Source: JAWLHU01 sp041690255 (GTDB lineage: Bacteria > Bacillota > Sulfobacillia > Symbiobacteriales > Symbiobacteriaceae). From it: a DNA stretch of 64,000 nt. Shown here piece by piece: positions 7,110 to 16,128 of this stretch. The number at the start of each line of letters is the position of its first letter. Positions within the stretch are counted from its first letter, which is position 1. The stretch spans positions 186,001 to 250,000 of the forward strand of contig JAWLHU010000005.1 in assembly GCA_041690255.1 (NCBI GenBank). Direction: 5' to 3'. A program made the translations under genes and the position numbers. Below the pieces are notes generated by a model that was given only the letters and a program-made list of their open reading frames with translations, was not told the origin of the DNA and ran no database searches.

Positions 7110-8564
7110 TTGCGACACGGCGGCAGAGGTCGTCGCCCGGCCCTGGCTGCAGCCGTTCTTACAGGTGTATTATGTGCAGCGGCGCTTTCAGCGCCGCTCT
7201 CCGCATTGGCGAACACCACGGAGACGGCAACTACGGCCCAGCCAGCGGTCCCGGCTCTCCCGGCGGAGAACCCCATCCGCATCGGTCTTGGCACCGGTCT
7301 GTCCAGTGCGGAACTCTCCGCTCCGGGCGGCCTGCTTCTGGTAGCCGGTGGTCAGGTGTTGAGCCAGGTGGCCCCGGGTCAGCTGGTGACCCTGAGGCTG
7401 ACCGGCTCCGCCATCCAGGTCGGCGGGTTTGAGCAACCTCTTCTCTCACCGGTCCGGCTGGTCCCGGTGGGCGATGCCAACCCCAATCCGATCAGCTACA
7501 AGGGACGGCTCTACCGGGGGGAGATTGAGGTCCTGGTCGCACCCAAGGGTGACCAGCTGTCGGTGGTCAATGTGATCAATATGGAAGAGTATCTCTTGGG
7601 GGTCGTCCCTAATGAGATGCCCTCCGACTGGCCCATGGAGGCTTACAAGGCCCAGGCGGTGGCAGCCCGCACCTATGCGACGGTCAACCGTGGCAAGTGG
7701 AAGGCTGACGGCTTTGATCTGATTGACACCGTCTCCGACCAGGCGTACGGTGGGATCAGGGCGGAGCGATCTGCCACCAGCGAGGCGGTTCTGGCGACCA
7801 AGGGGCTGGTGCTGACCTATGGCGGCACCCCGGTCACGGCCTTCTACCACGCCTCGTCGGGCGGGCATACCGAGAATAACGAGAACGTCTGGAATGGCCC
7901 GCCGAGGGAGTACCTGCGTGGCGTGCCAGACTTTGACAACCTGCCGGATAACAAGAAGTACGCCTGGAGCTTTGACTTCTCGGTCGAGACGTTCACCCAG
8001 AAGCTGAAGGAAGCGGGGTATACCTTCGGGCAGATCCGCTCGGTCGTGCCGGCCGGAACGCTCGGAGTGAGCGGCCGCCCCTCGCACTGGCTGATCGAAG
8101 GAACCGCCGGCAGGTCTACGCTCACCGCCTACCAGTTCCGCCTGGCACTCGGGCTCTACTCCGCCCCCCGGACCGTACAGTTCCGGCCGGAGGGGGTGGT
8201 GACCACGGTGGTCAGCCAGACGACGAAGGCGCAGGAGGTGCACGTGATCGGAGCCGATGGTGCAGCGGTTACCCGGCCGGCCACCCCCGCCTACGTGGTC
8301 AGCGCTTCCGGCACGTCGGTCCTGGACCAGGTGAAACCGGTCTACGTGATGGGCGGTGCGGCGACCGTGGCGCTCAACCCGGTCACCGTGACTGTGGAGC
8401 AGCCCGGACCGGCCCTGCCATCCGGCGTGGAGATTATTGGCGGCGGCTCCGGCCATGCTGTCGGCATGTCCCAGTGGGGGGCGCACGGCATGGCCCTGCA
8501 GGGGAAGAGCTTTGCGGAGATCCTGGCCCATTTTTACACAGGGACAAAGGTGGAGACTCACTAA
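7110..8564 (+). CDS. SpoIID/LytB-domain protein, exported
   Basis: A 484-residue exported protein with an N-terminal signal segment (about residues 9-35) and a SpoIID/LytB domain in the middle (GVVPNEMPSDWPMEAYKAQA, then VAARTYA and YHASSGGHTE). SpoIID is a lytic transglycosylase used in engulfment; LytB-type relatives modulate autolysins. TTG 7110 follows AAAGGCGGTGG. Position between ruvB/sigI-rsgI and queA-tgt matches an arrangement seen in several thermophilic Firmicutes, and this copy is longer than classical SpoIID, so I leave the symbol empty. Confidence 0.88.
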   Translation: MRHGGRGRRPALAAAVLTGVLCAAALSAPLSALANTTETATTAQPAVPALPAENPIRIGLGTGLSSAELSAPGGLLLVAGGQVLSQVAPGQLVTLRLTGSAIQVGGFEQPLLSPVRLVPVGDANPNPISYKGRLYRGEIEVLVAPKGDQLSVVNVINMEEYLLGVVPNEMPSDWPMEAYKAQAVAARTYATVNRGKWKADGFDLIDTVSDQAYGGIRAERSATSEAVLATKGLVLTYGGTPVTAFYHASSGGHTENNENVWNGPPREYLRGVPDFDNLPDNKKYAWSFDFSVETFTQKLKEAGYTFGQIRSVVPAGTLGVSGRPSHWLIEGTAGRSTLTAYQFRLALGLYSAPRTVQFRPEGVVTTVVSQTTKAQEVHVIGADGAAVTRPATPAYVVSASGTSVLDQVKPVYVMGGAATVALNPVTVTVEQPGPALPSGVEIIGGGSGHAVGMSQWGAHGMALQGKSFAEILAHFYTGTKVETH

Positions 8565-8565
8565 T

Positions 8566-9591
8566 TTGAAACTCTCGGACTTCAACTATCATCTGCCAGA
8601 GGAACTGATTGCCCAGCGACCGGTGGAGCCGCGCGATGCATCCCGGCTCCTGGTCGTTGACCGTGACAGCGGTGCGCTCTCGCATCGCTCTTTCCGCGAC
8701 CTGCCCGAATACCTGCGCCCCGGCGATGCGCTGGTGCTGAATGAGACCAGGGTTATGCCGGCCCGCCTCATGGGCCAGCGCGAAGAGACCGGCGGCAGCA
8801 TAGAGGTACTGCTGTTGAAGCGGATTGACCGGGACCGCTGGGAGACCCTGGTGAAGCCCGGGAAGAAGGCCAGGCCCGGCCAGCGGCTCCGCTTTGGCGA
8901 CGGGCTGCTGATCGGGACCGTCATCGACACGACCGAGTTCGGCGGCCGGGTGATCGAGTTCTGCTATGAGGGCATCTTCGAGCAGGTGCTGGAGAAGCTT
9001 GGGCAGATGCCTCTGCCGCCGTACATCCGGGAACGGCTTGCCGACCCGGAGCGCTACCAGACCGTCTTCGCCCGGGAGTGGGGCTCGGCCGCTGCCCCCA
9101 CCGCCGGTCTCCACTTCACCCCTGCCCTGTTGGATCGGATCAAGACGATGGGCGTGGAGATCCACAAGGTGGTGCTCCATGTCGGGCTCGGGACCTTCCG
9201 GCCGGTTGAGGTCGAGGACCCGACCACCCACAAGATGCACAGTGAGTTCTACTCGGTCTCGCCGGAGACGGCCGCCGCCCTGAACCGTGTGAGAGCGGGG
9301 GGTGGGCGGATCATCGCCGTGGGGACGACCAGCGTGCGGACACTTGAGACCGCATCCACGGTAGATGGTGAGGTCCGGGCTGGTGAGGGCTGGACCGATA
9401 TCTTCATCTACCCCGGCTACCGGTTTAAGGTGGTGGACGGCCTGGTGACCAACTTCCACCTGCCAAAGTCGACCCTGCTGATGCTCGTCTCCGCCCTCTC
9501 CAGCCGGGAGTTGATGCTGCACGCTTACGAGACCGCCGTGCAGGAGCGGTATCGCTTCTTTTCCTTTGGCGACGCGATGCTGATTGTCTAG
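8566..9591 (+). CDS. queA: S-adenosylmethionine:tRNA ribosyltransferase-isomerase (queuosine pathway)
   Basis: A 341-residue QueA, which moves the ribosyl group of SAM to preQ1 in tRNA to make epoxyqueuosine. Family blocks are the start LSDFNYHLPEELIAQ, PRDASRLLVVDR, NETRVMPARL, the AAPTAGLHFTP motif, and the end SALSSRELMLHAYETAV. The true start is TTG 8566, two bases after the spoIID-like stop, with AAAGGTGGAG upstream; a longer frame reaches into the preceding gene but has no family similarity there. tgt follows. Confidence 0.95.
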   Translation: MKLSDFNYHLPEELIAQRPVEPRDASRLLVVDRDSGALSHRSFRDLPEYLRPGDALVLNETRVMPARLMGQREETGGSIEVLLLKRIDRDRWETLVKPGKKARPGQRLRFGDGLLIGTVIDTTEFGGRVIEFCYEGIFEQVLEKLGQMPLPPYIRERLADPERYQTVFAREWGSAAAPTAGLHFTPALLDRIKTMGVEIHKVVLHVGLGTFRPVEVEDPTTHKMHSEFYSVSPETAAALNRVRAGGGRIIAVGTTSVRTLETASTVDGEVRAGEGWTDIFIYPGYRFKVVDGLVTNFHLPKSTLLMLVSALSSRELMLHAYETAVQERYRFFSFGDAMLIV

Positions 9592-9739
9592 CCTTGCGGT
9601 CCAGACGGAAGCATTTCATGTATTGATCCGTGTAATCCCCGGCATCTCTCTCGATCAACCCGACTACCACACCACGTCCTATGGTAGGAACAGAGAATCT
9701 GTGGTACCATACCTGGGGAATCTCAGGGGAGGCTCAACA

Positions 9740-10927
9740 TTGGCTGTCAAGCTTGAACTGATCACCAGGGACCCGGCTTCCAAGGCCCGGCGGGGGCGGC
9801 TTCACACCCCGCACGGTACGATCGAGACCCCGGTCTTCATGCCGGTGGGCACGCAGGCGACCGTCAAGACCCTCAACCCGGAGGAGGTCCGAGACCTGGG
9901 GGCTCAGATCATCCTCTCGAATACCTACCATCTCTACCTCCGCCCTGGTCATGACCTGGTCAAGGAAGCCGGGGGTTTGCATCGCTTCATGAATTGGAAC
10001 GGGGCGGTTCTCACCGACTCCGGGGGCTTTCAAGTCTTCTCCCTCTCCGACCTGCGCAAGATCACGGAGGAGGGAGTGGAGTTCCGCTCCCATATTGATG
10101 GCTCGAAGCACTTCCTCAGCCCGGAAAAGGCGATCGAGATCGAGAACGCCCTGGGCGCCGATATTATTATGGCGTTTGATGAATGCACCCCCTGGCCGTG
10201 CGAGCACGATTACGCCAAGCGGTCGCTGGAGCGGACAAGCCGGTGGGCCAAGCGGTGCAAGGAGGCCCATGCCCGCCCGGATGAACAGGCGCTCTTCGGG
10301 ATTGTCCAGGGGTCGACCTTTGCGGATCTGCGGGCCCAGTCGGCCCGGGAGATCGTGGCCCTCGACTTCCCCGGCTATGCGATCGGTGGCCTCTCGGTGG
10401 GCGAGCCCAAGGAGCTCATGGCCGAGATGCTCGAGGTAACCGTCCCCTACCTGCCCGAGGATAAGCCGCGCTACCTGATGGGCGTCGGCTCGCCGGAGGA
10501 TCTGGTAGAGGGCGTCTGGCGCGGGATCGATATGTTCGACTGCGTACTGCCCACCCGCATTGCCCGGCATGGCACCGTCTTCGTGCCCGAGGGGAAGCTG
10601 ACCGTGCGCAACGCCAAGTTCGCCCGGGACTTCCGGCCGATCCAGGAGGGCTGTGACTGCTATGCCTGCAAAAACTACAGCCGGGCCTATATTCGCCACC
10701 TGCTGAAGGCCGAGGAGATGCTCGGACTGCGGCTCTGCTCGATCCACAACCTGCGCTTCCTCGTCCGTCTCATGGAGGAGATCCGTGAGTCCCTGGAGCA
10801 GGGAACCTTCGCCGAGTACCGACGGGCGTTCCTCGCCCGCTGGCATGCCGGCGAGGCGGCGCGGAAGGGCGACGGAGGTAAGAGTGCAGCCGGCCCCGCT
10901 GAACCTGCTCAGCCGGAAAACCGCTAA
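9740..10927 (+). CDS. tgt: tRNA-guanine transglycosylase
   Basis: A 395-residue enzyme exchanging guanine 34 for preQ1 in tRNAs with GUN anticodons. Visible are the DSGGFQVFSL loop, GGLSVGEPKE, the catalytic Asp region DMFDCVLPTRIARHG, and the zinc site CDCYACKNY with a later His (SIHNLRF). TTG 9740 is preferred because AGGGGAGG precedes it and the family N-terminus (LELITRDPASKARRG) begins there; the frame is open to 9584 but that part is not conserved. Confidence 0.95.
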   Translation: MAVKLELITRDPASKARRGRLHTPHGTIETPVFMPVGTQATVKTLNPEEVRDLGAQIILSNTYHLYLRPGHDLVKEAGGLHRFMNWNGAVLTDSGGFQVFSLSDLRKITEEGVEFRSHIDGSKHFLSPEKAIEIENALGADIIMAFDECTPWPCEHDYAKRSLERTSRWAKRCKEAHARPDEQALFGIVQGSTFADLRAQSAREIVALDFPGYAIGGLSVGEPKELMAEMLEVTVPYLPEDKPRYLMGVGSPEDLVEGVWRGIDMFDCVLPTRIARHGTVFVPEGKLTVRNAKFARDFRPIQEGCDCYACKNYSRAYIRHLLKAEEMLGLRLCSIHNLRFLVRLMEEIRESLEQGTFAEYRRAFLARWHAGEAARKGDGGKSAAGPAEPAQPENR

Positions 10928-10941
10928 GGAGGGAGCACACC

Positions 10942-11418
10942 ATGGCTGTTGAGTACCGCGTAGGGAAGCCAACCGACTTGAAGGCGCTCCTGCCGCTCGT
11001 CGAGGCCTTCGCCCGGGAGCAGCAGGCCCAGGTCCCGGTGAACGAGCTGAACGAGGACTTTATGGAGTACGCCCGGTCCGGATTGGCTCAGGCGCTGGAG
11101 CATCCTGCCGCCGTTGTCATGGTGGCGGAGGAGCAGGAGGGGAAGCCCGAGATTCTGGGCTATGCCGTGGGTATGCTCCAGGAGCCGCCGGCGATCTTCA
11201 AGCCGGAACTCTATACGTTTGTCTCCGACCTCTACGTGAAGGAATCTGCTCGCCGTCAAGGGATCGGCACCGGCCTGGTGGAGCGAATCAAGGGCTGGGG
11301 CTTCCTTAAGGGGGCCTTCCGCCTTTCGCTGATCCTCCCGACGACCAGCCCCGCCACCGGCCTGTATGAAAAGCTTGGTTTCAAGCCGATCCAGACGATG
11401 CTCTACGCCGGCGAGTAG
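10942..11418 (+). CDS. GNAT-family N-acetyltransferase
   Basis: A 158-residue GNAT protein with the acetyl-CoA-binding motif A, LYVKESARRQGIGTGLVERI (about residues 92-111), and the late beta-strand/helix YEKLGFKPIQTMLY. It follows tgt by 14 bases with AAGGAGGGAG upstream, so it is in the same operon. The substrate cannot be predicted. Confidence 0.85.
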   Translation: MAVEYRVGKPTDLKALLPLVEAFAREQQAQVPVNELNEDFMEYARSGLAQALEHPAAVVMVAEEQEGKPEILGYAVGMLQEPPAIFKPELYTFVSDLYVKESARRQGIGTGLVERIKGWGFLKGAFRLSLILPTTSPATGLYEKLGFKPIQTMLYAGE

Positions 11419-11498
11419 TCCGTTGGGCCTCCTGTGAGGTAGAGACCTTAGACCCAGGCTGGGCGCCTCTAGCCCATAGCCAATGAATCCTTTGGAAA

Positions 11499-11527
11499 TG
11501 TACACCCGACACACAGGGATGTATAAT
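11499..11527 (+). promoter_or_regulatory. SigA-type promoter of yajC
   Basis: A perfect TATAAT -10 (11522-11527) with TGTACA (4 of 6) 17 bases upstream at 11499-11504. It gives yajC a short leader and would allow expression apart from the queA-tgt operon. Confidence 0.65.
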
Positions 11528-11554
11528 GATGTAGGTAAAAGAGGAGGGATATCT

Positions 11555-11821
11555 TTGAGCCAGCAGCTTTACAGCCTGCTTCCGCTCCTGGTGCTTTTCG
11601 CGTTGATGTACTTCATGATGATCCGTCCCCAGCAACAGCAAGCAAAGAAGCGGCAGACCATGCTGAACGCCATGAAGGTAGGCGACGAGGTCGTCACCAT
11701 TGGTGGTCTGCACGGCGTGATTCAGGCGATCGATGATGCCGTTGTCATGGTGAAGGTGGCTCCGAATGTCGAGCTGAAGTTTAACCGGAGCGCTGTGGGC
11801 GCCGTCCGTACCGAGAAGTAA
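11555..11821 (+). CDS. yajC: Preprotein translocase accessory subunit YajC
   Basis: An 88-residue single-pass membrane protein associated with SecDF. One N-terminal helix (YSLLPLLVLFALMYFMMI) is followed by the hallmark IRPQQQQAKKRQ and a soluble GDEVVTIGGLHGVI domain. TTG 11555 is chosen because GAGGAGGG lies just upstream; the frame extends to 11483 but crosses the promoter. secD and secF, usual downstream partners, are not next to it here. Confidence 0.93.
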   Translation: MSQQLYSLLPLLVLFALMYFMMIRPQQQQAKKRQTMLNAMKVGDEVVTIGGLHGVIQAIDDAVVMVKVAPNVELKFNRSAVGAVRTEK

Positions 11822-11930
11822 CCCGAACCGGAGATCCAATTGCGGCTCGACCGCGCCCGTTCCCGCCGGGCGTAGGGGAAGGACGAATGGGGAATCGGGG
11901 CTTAAGAGCGCCCCCCAGAAGGTGATGGAG

Positions 11931-13241
11931 ATGAGCAGCACTATGCAGGATCCGACCCAGGCCGGTGACCTCGTCGCGGAGAATATCGAGGCTCAGAAGG
12001 AGACGCTGAATCCGTTTGAGATCGCCCAGATCCTGATCTACAACGCAACCCGTGAACTCGGGTTGCCCACCGCTGTCTATGAGCACCTGAAGGAGCCACA
12101 GCGTGTGTTGACGGTCTCGATCCCGATCCGCATGGATAATGGCGAGGTCAAGACGTTCATCGGCTATCGGTCCCAGCACTCAGATGTGATCGGCCCGTGC
12201 AAGGGTGGCGTTCGCTTCCACCAGGACGTAAACCTGGACGAGGTGAAGGCTCTCTCCATGTGGATGACCTTCAAGTGTGCCGTCATGGGGCTCCCGTATG
12301 GCGGCGGCAAGGGTGGCGTCATCTGCAACCCGGCCGAGCTCTCCAAGCGGGAGCTGGAATCCCTCTCCCGCGGCTATATCCGCACCCTTTCCCAGTTCGT
12401 CGGCCCCGACCGCGACATCCCCGCCCCGGACGTCAACACCAACCAGCAGATCATGGGTTGGATGATGGACGAGTACTCCCGCATGAAGGGGTACAACGCG
12501 CCGGGCCTGATCACCGGCAAGCCGATGATCCTCGGCGGTTCCGCCGGTCGTGGGGCGGCTACCGGGCGTGGTACCGTGATCTGCATTCGTGAGGCGGCCA
12601 ACCGGATGGGCCTTGGCCTGCGCGGCGCCACAGCTGCCATTCAGGGCTTCGGTAATGTAGGCTCCCACACCGCCCTCCTGCTCGATGACCTCGGCGTTAA
12701 GGTGGTCGCCATCGTGGATGCCCGCGGCGGCGCCTACAACCCGAGCGGCATCCATATCCACGAGGCGGTCGACTACTACCAGCAGAACGGCACGGTGAAG
12801 GGGATGCCCTACACCGAATCGATCGACTCCAACACCCTCTTCGGCCTCGACGTGGACATCCTGGTCCCCGCCGCCCTGGAGAATGTGATCACCCTGGCCA
12901 ACGTCGACTCGATCAAGGCGAAGATCATTGCCGAGGCGGCCAATGGCCCGACCACGCCGGAAGCGGCCCGTGTCCTGTCTGAGAAGGGGATCCTCCAGAT
13001 CCCGGACATCCTCTGCAACGCCGGCGGCGTGACTGTCTCCTACTTCGAGTGGGTGCAGAACATCCAGAACTACTACTGGTCGGAGGAAGAGGTTAACCAG
13101 AAGCTGGAGACCATGATGGTCCACGCCTTCAATGCCGTCTATCACATGATGGAGGAGCGGACCGTCTCCATGCGCCGTGCTGCCTACATGGTGGCGATCA
13201 AGCGCCTCGCCGAGGCCATGGGCGCTCGCGGCTGGATCTAG
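11931..13241 (+). CDS. Glutamate dehydrogenase (Glu/Leu/Phe/Val dehydrogenase family), copy 1
   Basis: A 436-residue dehydrogenase of the Glu/Leu/Phe/Val family. The catalytic stretch PYGGGKGGVICNP contains the reactive Lys; PCKGGVRFH binds substrate; GFGNVG is the Rossmann dinucleotide loop; the length fits hexameric GDH. It interconverts glutamate with 2-oxoglutarate and ammonia; NAD versus NADP preference was not worked out. ATG 11931 is chosen with AAGGTG six bases upstream (in-frame GTG 11922 and ATG 11925 also exist). A strong terminator follows. A second GDH lies at 28808-30067. Confidence 0.93.
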   Translation: MSSTMQDPTQAGDLVAENIEAQKETLNPFEIAQILIYNATRELGLPTAVYEHLKEPQRVLTVSIPIRMDNGEVKTFIGYRSQHSDVIGPCKGGVRFHQDVNLDEVKALSMWMTFKCAVMGLPYGGGKGGVICNPAELSKRELESLSRGYIRTLSQFVGPDRDIPAPDVNTNQQIMGWMMDEYSRMKGYNAPGLITGKPMILGGSAGRGAATGRGTVICIREAANRMGLGLRGATAAIQGFGNVGSHTALLLDDLGVKVVAIVDARGGAYNPSGIHIHEAVDYYQQNGTVKGMPYTESIDSNTLFGLDVDILVPAALENVITLANVDSIKAKIIAEAANGPTTPEAARVLSEKGILQIPDILCNAGGVTVSYFEWVQNIQNYYWSEEEVNQKLETMMVHAFNAVYHMMEERTVSMRRAAYMVAIKRLAEAMGARGWI

Positions 13242-13263
13242 CTTCCCGGGGCTCTTTCATTGG

Positions 13264-13299
13264 AAAGGACCGCACTGCGCTGTTGCAGTGCGGTCCTTT
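13264..13299 (+). terminator. Intrinsic terminator after glutamate dehydrogenase 1
   Basis: A 15-bp stem, AAAGGACCGCACTGC (13264-13278) with GCAGTGCGGTCCTTT (13285-13299), 6-base loop, T3 end. Confidence 0.85.
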
Positions 13300-13347
13300 G
13301 GCGCGCAGATGAGCACCGGATAGAATCAGTTGACTTTCTTATAACAC

Positions 13348-13376
13348 TTGTCACGCCAGGGGAAGGATCGGATAAT
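13348..13376 (+). promoter_or_regulatory. SigA-type promoter upstream of the S51 peptidase gene
   Basis: TTGTCA (13348-13353, 5 of 6), a 17-bp spacer and GATAAT (13371-13376, 5 of 6). The predicted leader is about 100 bases long. Confidence 0.6.
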
Positions 13377-13483
13377 CGGAGTATCGGAAGTTGCGGGGGG
13401 TCGGTCTTGTGGAACCGGTGATGTAGTGCATCTCATCCACAGTGGTACCTGATAGGTGATACAGATAAGAAGGGATGAACGTG

Positions 13484-14221
13484 ATGCTGCAACCGGTTTT
13501 CCTGATCGGCGGTGGCGAGGCCACCGAGCTTTTCCCTGAGGTACTTGGCCCCTTTGTCCGTGCCGCTTCGGTCCGTGGGGATGCGCAGATTGCGGTTTTG
13601 CTAGTCGCCGAGCACGAGGAGGACTACTCCTTCTATGCCGAGGCTTTGCAGGCCTCCGGCCTCCCGGTCTCCAGCTTCCCGGTGATCATCTCCAAGGAAC
13701 GCCCGCTCAAGGCAGAGGAACTGGCGCAGGCCACCGGGCTCTTCGTGGGTGGAGGGGTGACGCCTCACTACCAGGATCTCTGCTGCGCAGGCGAGACGCT
13801 GGGCGTCATTCAGCAGGCCGCCCGGCAGATGCCCTACCTCGGCTTCTCGGCAGGTGCGGCGATCGGCCCAGAGCGGGCCCTGGTAGGCGGCTGGGCGATC
13901 GAGCGGGAGGGCAAGCAGGTCCAAGTCTGCTTCCCCGGTGCCGGCGAGGGGCTGAAGCAGTTGGAGGCCCGGCCCGGTCTCGGGCTGATTCCATTCAGTG
14001 TCGATGTGCACGCCAGCCAGTGGGGAACCACCAATCGCATGATCCACGCCGTGGATACCGGCCTGGTGACCGAGGGCTGGGCGATCGATGAGAACACCTG
14101 CGTGGAGGTCTTCCGGGGAGGCGCACGGGTCTACGGTGGTGGGTCGGTCTACCGGCTCCGCCGGGAGGCTGGAGCGCTTCGGCTGGAGGTTTTGGCTGCG
14201 GGGGCAGTCGTGAAGGTATAG
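13484..14221 (+). CDS. Peptidase S51 / cyanophycinase-like serine hydrolase
   Basis: A 245-residue protein with the class-I-amidotransferase-like fold of the S51 family (dipeptidase E, cyanophycinase). The nucleophile is the Ser in YLGFSAGAAI; the N-terminal IGGGEATE, the FVGGGVTPHY segment and the later VDVHASQWGTTNR and AIDENT segments match the family. Dipeptidase E cleaves Asp-X dipeptides and cyanophycinase cleaves the Asp-Arg polymer; which applies is unknown, and no cyanophycin synthetase is in the window. AAGAAGGG fits starts at GTG 13481 or ATG 13484 better than ATG 13475, which it abuts. A strong terminator follows. Confidence 0.8.
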   Translation: MLQPVFLIGGGEATELFPEVLGPFVRAASVRGDAQIAVLLVAEHEEDYSFYAEALQASGLPVSSFPVIISKERPLKAEELAQATGLFVGGGVTPHYQDLCCAGETLGVIQQAARQMPYLGFSAGAAIGPERALVGGWAIEREGKQVQVCFPGAGEGLKQLEARPGLGLIPFSVDVHASQWGTTNRMIHAVDTGLVTEGWAIDENTCVEVFRGGARVYGGGSVYRLRREAGALRLEVLAAGAVVKV

Positions 14222-14234
14222 GGGATCGCATCGT

Positions 14235-14268
14235 GAGCGCCGTCATCCGGAAGGGACGGCGCTCTTTT
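14235..14268 (+). terminator. Intrinsic terminator after the S51 peptidase gene
   Basis: A 10-bp perfect stem GAGCGCCGTC (14235-14244) / GACGGCGCTC (14255-14264) followed by TTTT. Confidence 0.85.
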
Positions 14269-14343
14269 GCCGGGGAGATGGTGGGGCAGAAGACCTGGGC
14301 AGGCGGCTATGTCGTGCTTGGCGCAATTCGACTGTATGTTCTC

Positions 14344-15312
14344 TTACTGATGGCCGATCCCTTCAAGCCAGGTCATGATCGCCTCTGCCACCACCTCGGG
14401 CTGGTCAGCGTGGGGATAATGGCGGGCCTCTGGTACCAACACAAAGGATGCGCGCTGCCGGCGCCCGGCCATCGCCTGCAGCGACCGGGCGAGTTGGCCT
14501 TTCGGGAGTCCCGGCACGTCGCTCTGCGCCGCCCCGATTAGGAGCATGGGAACGGCGAGCTTCGCCTCGGCCTCCCGCAGTTCGGCCCCAGCGGTTGCTC
14601 CAGCAGTTGCCCCTTCCGCCGTCATTGCAAGCAGCGCTTTTGAGTGGGATCGGAGCGCGATCATCTGCTGTCGCAGGCTCCCTGAATAGCTCGGGTGAAC
14701 CAGCAGGTGGCCGAGGGGGCGCAGCAGCCCAAGGGGGGCGAGTCCGTTGAGCGCTTGGTAGCTGCCCAACCGCTCGACCACCGCATCGACATCGCCCGTC
14801 GTCAGACCATCGATCAAGATCAGGCCGCTGGTCTCGTACTTCGCAGCGTAGATCTGCACCAGGGCTCCCCCGAGTGAATGGCCCACGACAACCGGCCTCT
14901 CAATCCCCAACTCTGCCAAGGCCTCATGCAGTTCGTCCGCGCCGGTGCCGAACTGGCGGGGAGTAGGGGCTGGGTCGCTGTAGTCCTGACCGAAGCGATC
15001 GAAGGCGCAGACCCGGTTCTGCTGGGAGAGCACGCCCATGATCGGGCTCCAGTCCAATGCACCGCCACCAATTCCCGCCTGGAGGACCAACGTGGGCTCA
15101 CCAGAACCCTGGCAGAGATAGTGCATCTGCCCGCCACGGACTGTGACAAATGCGCCGGGGGCGGGGTATCGCCTCGGGGCCGCTGCTCTGGCGTAGGTAT
15201 CGTACACAGCCGCGACTGACACCAGGAGCACCGCGAGCGCAAAAACCCACAGCAAAGCTCGCCCCAGCTTAGAGCCCCGGCTCCGGGGGGCGGAAATCGT
15301 ATTCGGTTTCAT
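14344..15312 (-). CDS. Membrane-anchored alpha/beta hydrolase
   Basis: A 322-residue alpha/beta-hydrolase fold protein with one N-terminal membrane helix (WVFALAVLLVSVAAVY), so the catalytic domain is probably outside the cell. The nucleophile elbow is GHSLGG; the oxyanion region is LQAGIGGGALDW; the acid/His part is near RHYPHADQP. ATG 15312 is preferred over the TTG nine bases upstream because AAAGG has nine-base spacing to it. It is the second gene of an operon with the TetR gene (22-base gap), suggesting the regulator controls it. Substrate unknown. Confidence 0.82.
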   Translation of the reverse strand: MKPNTISAPRSRGSKLGRALLWVFALAVLLVSVAAVYDTYARAAAPRRYPAPGAFVTVRGGQMHYLCQGSGEPTLVLQAGIGGGALDWSPIMGVLSQQNRVCAFDRFGQDYSDPAPTPRQFGTGADELHEALAELGIERPVVVGHSLGGALVQIYAAKYETSGLILIDGLTTGDVDAVVERLGSYQALNGLAPLGLLRPLGHLLVHPSYSGSLRQQMIALRSHSKALLAMTAEGATAGATAGAELREAEAKLAVPMLLIGAAQSDVPGLPKGQLARSLQAMAGRRQRASFVLVPEARHYPHADQPEVVAEAIMTWLEGIGHQ

Positions 15313-15334
15313 TATCAACAACCTTTCTGATGGG

Positions 15335-15955
15335 CTAGGCCCGGGTGGTCATGCCGTCGACCAGTGCTTGAAGGGCCAGGCGGTGCGCCGCCGCAAAGTC
15401 TGCGGGGAAGTATCGCAGGTGGCCTGCCTCCAGAACGGCCATCCCGTGAGCCATGGCCCAGATACTGTAGGCCGCACTCTCGTGGGTCTGCCGTACCTCG
15501 TCGCGCAGGACTCCCGCCGCGGCCGCACGGCTTACGGCATCCAGCAAGAGCCGGTACGGCGACATGGGGGAGACGGGGGAGTCCGTACTGGTCCGCTCAG
15601 ACGGGGACTCCAGGAAGGCCAACTGAAACAGGGCGGGGTAGGTCCGGGCGAACTGGAGGTAGCTCAAACCCAGAGCGACCAGGTGATCCCGTGGCGGCAG
15701 GTCCGCCGGGGTCTGCTCCGCCATGATCGCCCGGAGCTGCTCCCGGGCTTCCGCGATCAGGACGCTGACAAGCACCTCCTTGCTCTCGAAGTAGCGGTAG
15801 AGGGTGGCAGCCGTCACGTCCATCTGCTCGGCGATCAGGCGCAACGAAAGCTGCTCCACCCCGTGCAACCGTACGACATCCTGCGCTGCCTGGAGAATCT
15901 GCTGCCGCATCCGATCCTGTTTCCGTTCCCGGCGCGACTTGGTTGGCTGGTCCAA
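15335..15955 (-). CDS. TetR-family transcriptional regulator
   Basis: A 206-residue TetR repressor. The N-terminal helix-turn-helix is visible in QILQAAQDVVRLHGVEQLSL and the recognition part DVTAATLYRYFESKEVLV; the C-terminal ligand domain contains a FARTYPALFQLAF segment typical of one TetR subgroup. TTG 15955 with AAGGAG ten bases upstream. Upstream gene of the hydrolase operon; it probably regulates its own transcript in response to an unknown small molecule. Confidence 0.85.
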   Translation of the reverse strand: MDQPTKSRRERKQDRMRQQILQAAQDVVRLHGVEQLSLRLIAEQMDVTAATLYRYFESKEVLVSVLIAEAREQLRAIMAEQTPADLPPRDHLVALGLSYLQFARTYPALFQLAFLESPSERTSTDSPVSPMSPYRLLLDAVSRAAAAGVLRDEVRQTHESAAYSIWAMAHGMAVLEAGHLRYFPADFAAAHRLALQALVDGMTTRA

Positions 15956-16018
15956 TACATAAACACTCCTTCGAAAAATTATCGCTCCGTATCAATAGTT
16001 AACATGTGTTTTGTTCTC

Positions 16019-16024
16019 TGTCAA
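16019..16024 (-). promoter_or_regulatory. Possible -35 element of the tetR-hydrolase operon
   Basis: A perfect TTGACA on the minus strand, 64 bases upstream of the TetR start, in an AT-rich stretch that also contains the 6-bp palindrome GTTAAC. No clear -10 at 17 bases, so the promoter is only tentative; TetR autoregulation would act here. Confidence 0.35.
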
Positions 16025-16077
16025 TACCCCGGGTGACAGGCTTCATTGGGGGTCCGACTCGGTTGACAATAAGACGA

Positions 16078-16111
16078 GCGCCGGAGCCCCCCTGAAGGGA
16101 GGCCCCGGCGC
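16078..16111 (-). terminator. Hairpin after the bd-like oxidase operon
   Basis: GCGCCGG (16078-16084) pairs with CCGGCGC (16105-16111) with additional G/C pairing inside; on the minus strand a short T-containing stretch (CTCGTCTTATT) follows. Probable terminator for the oxidase genes. Confidence 0.6.
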
Positions 16112-16128
16112 CTGTTACGTCGGCGGAG

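Noticed and set aside
5499..7118. A 539-codon minus-strand frame, Leu/Ser-repetitive
   Set aside because: Antisense shadow of sigI/rsgI; its repeats are the reverse reading of the 21-bp units in rsgI, and it has no family match.
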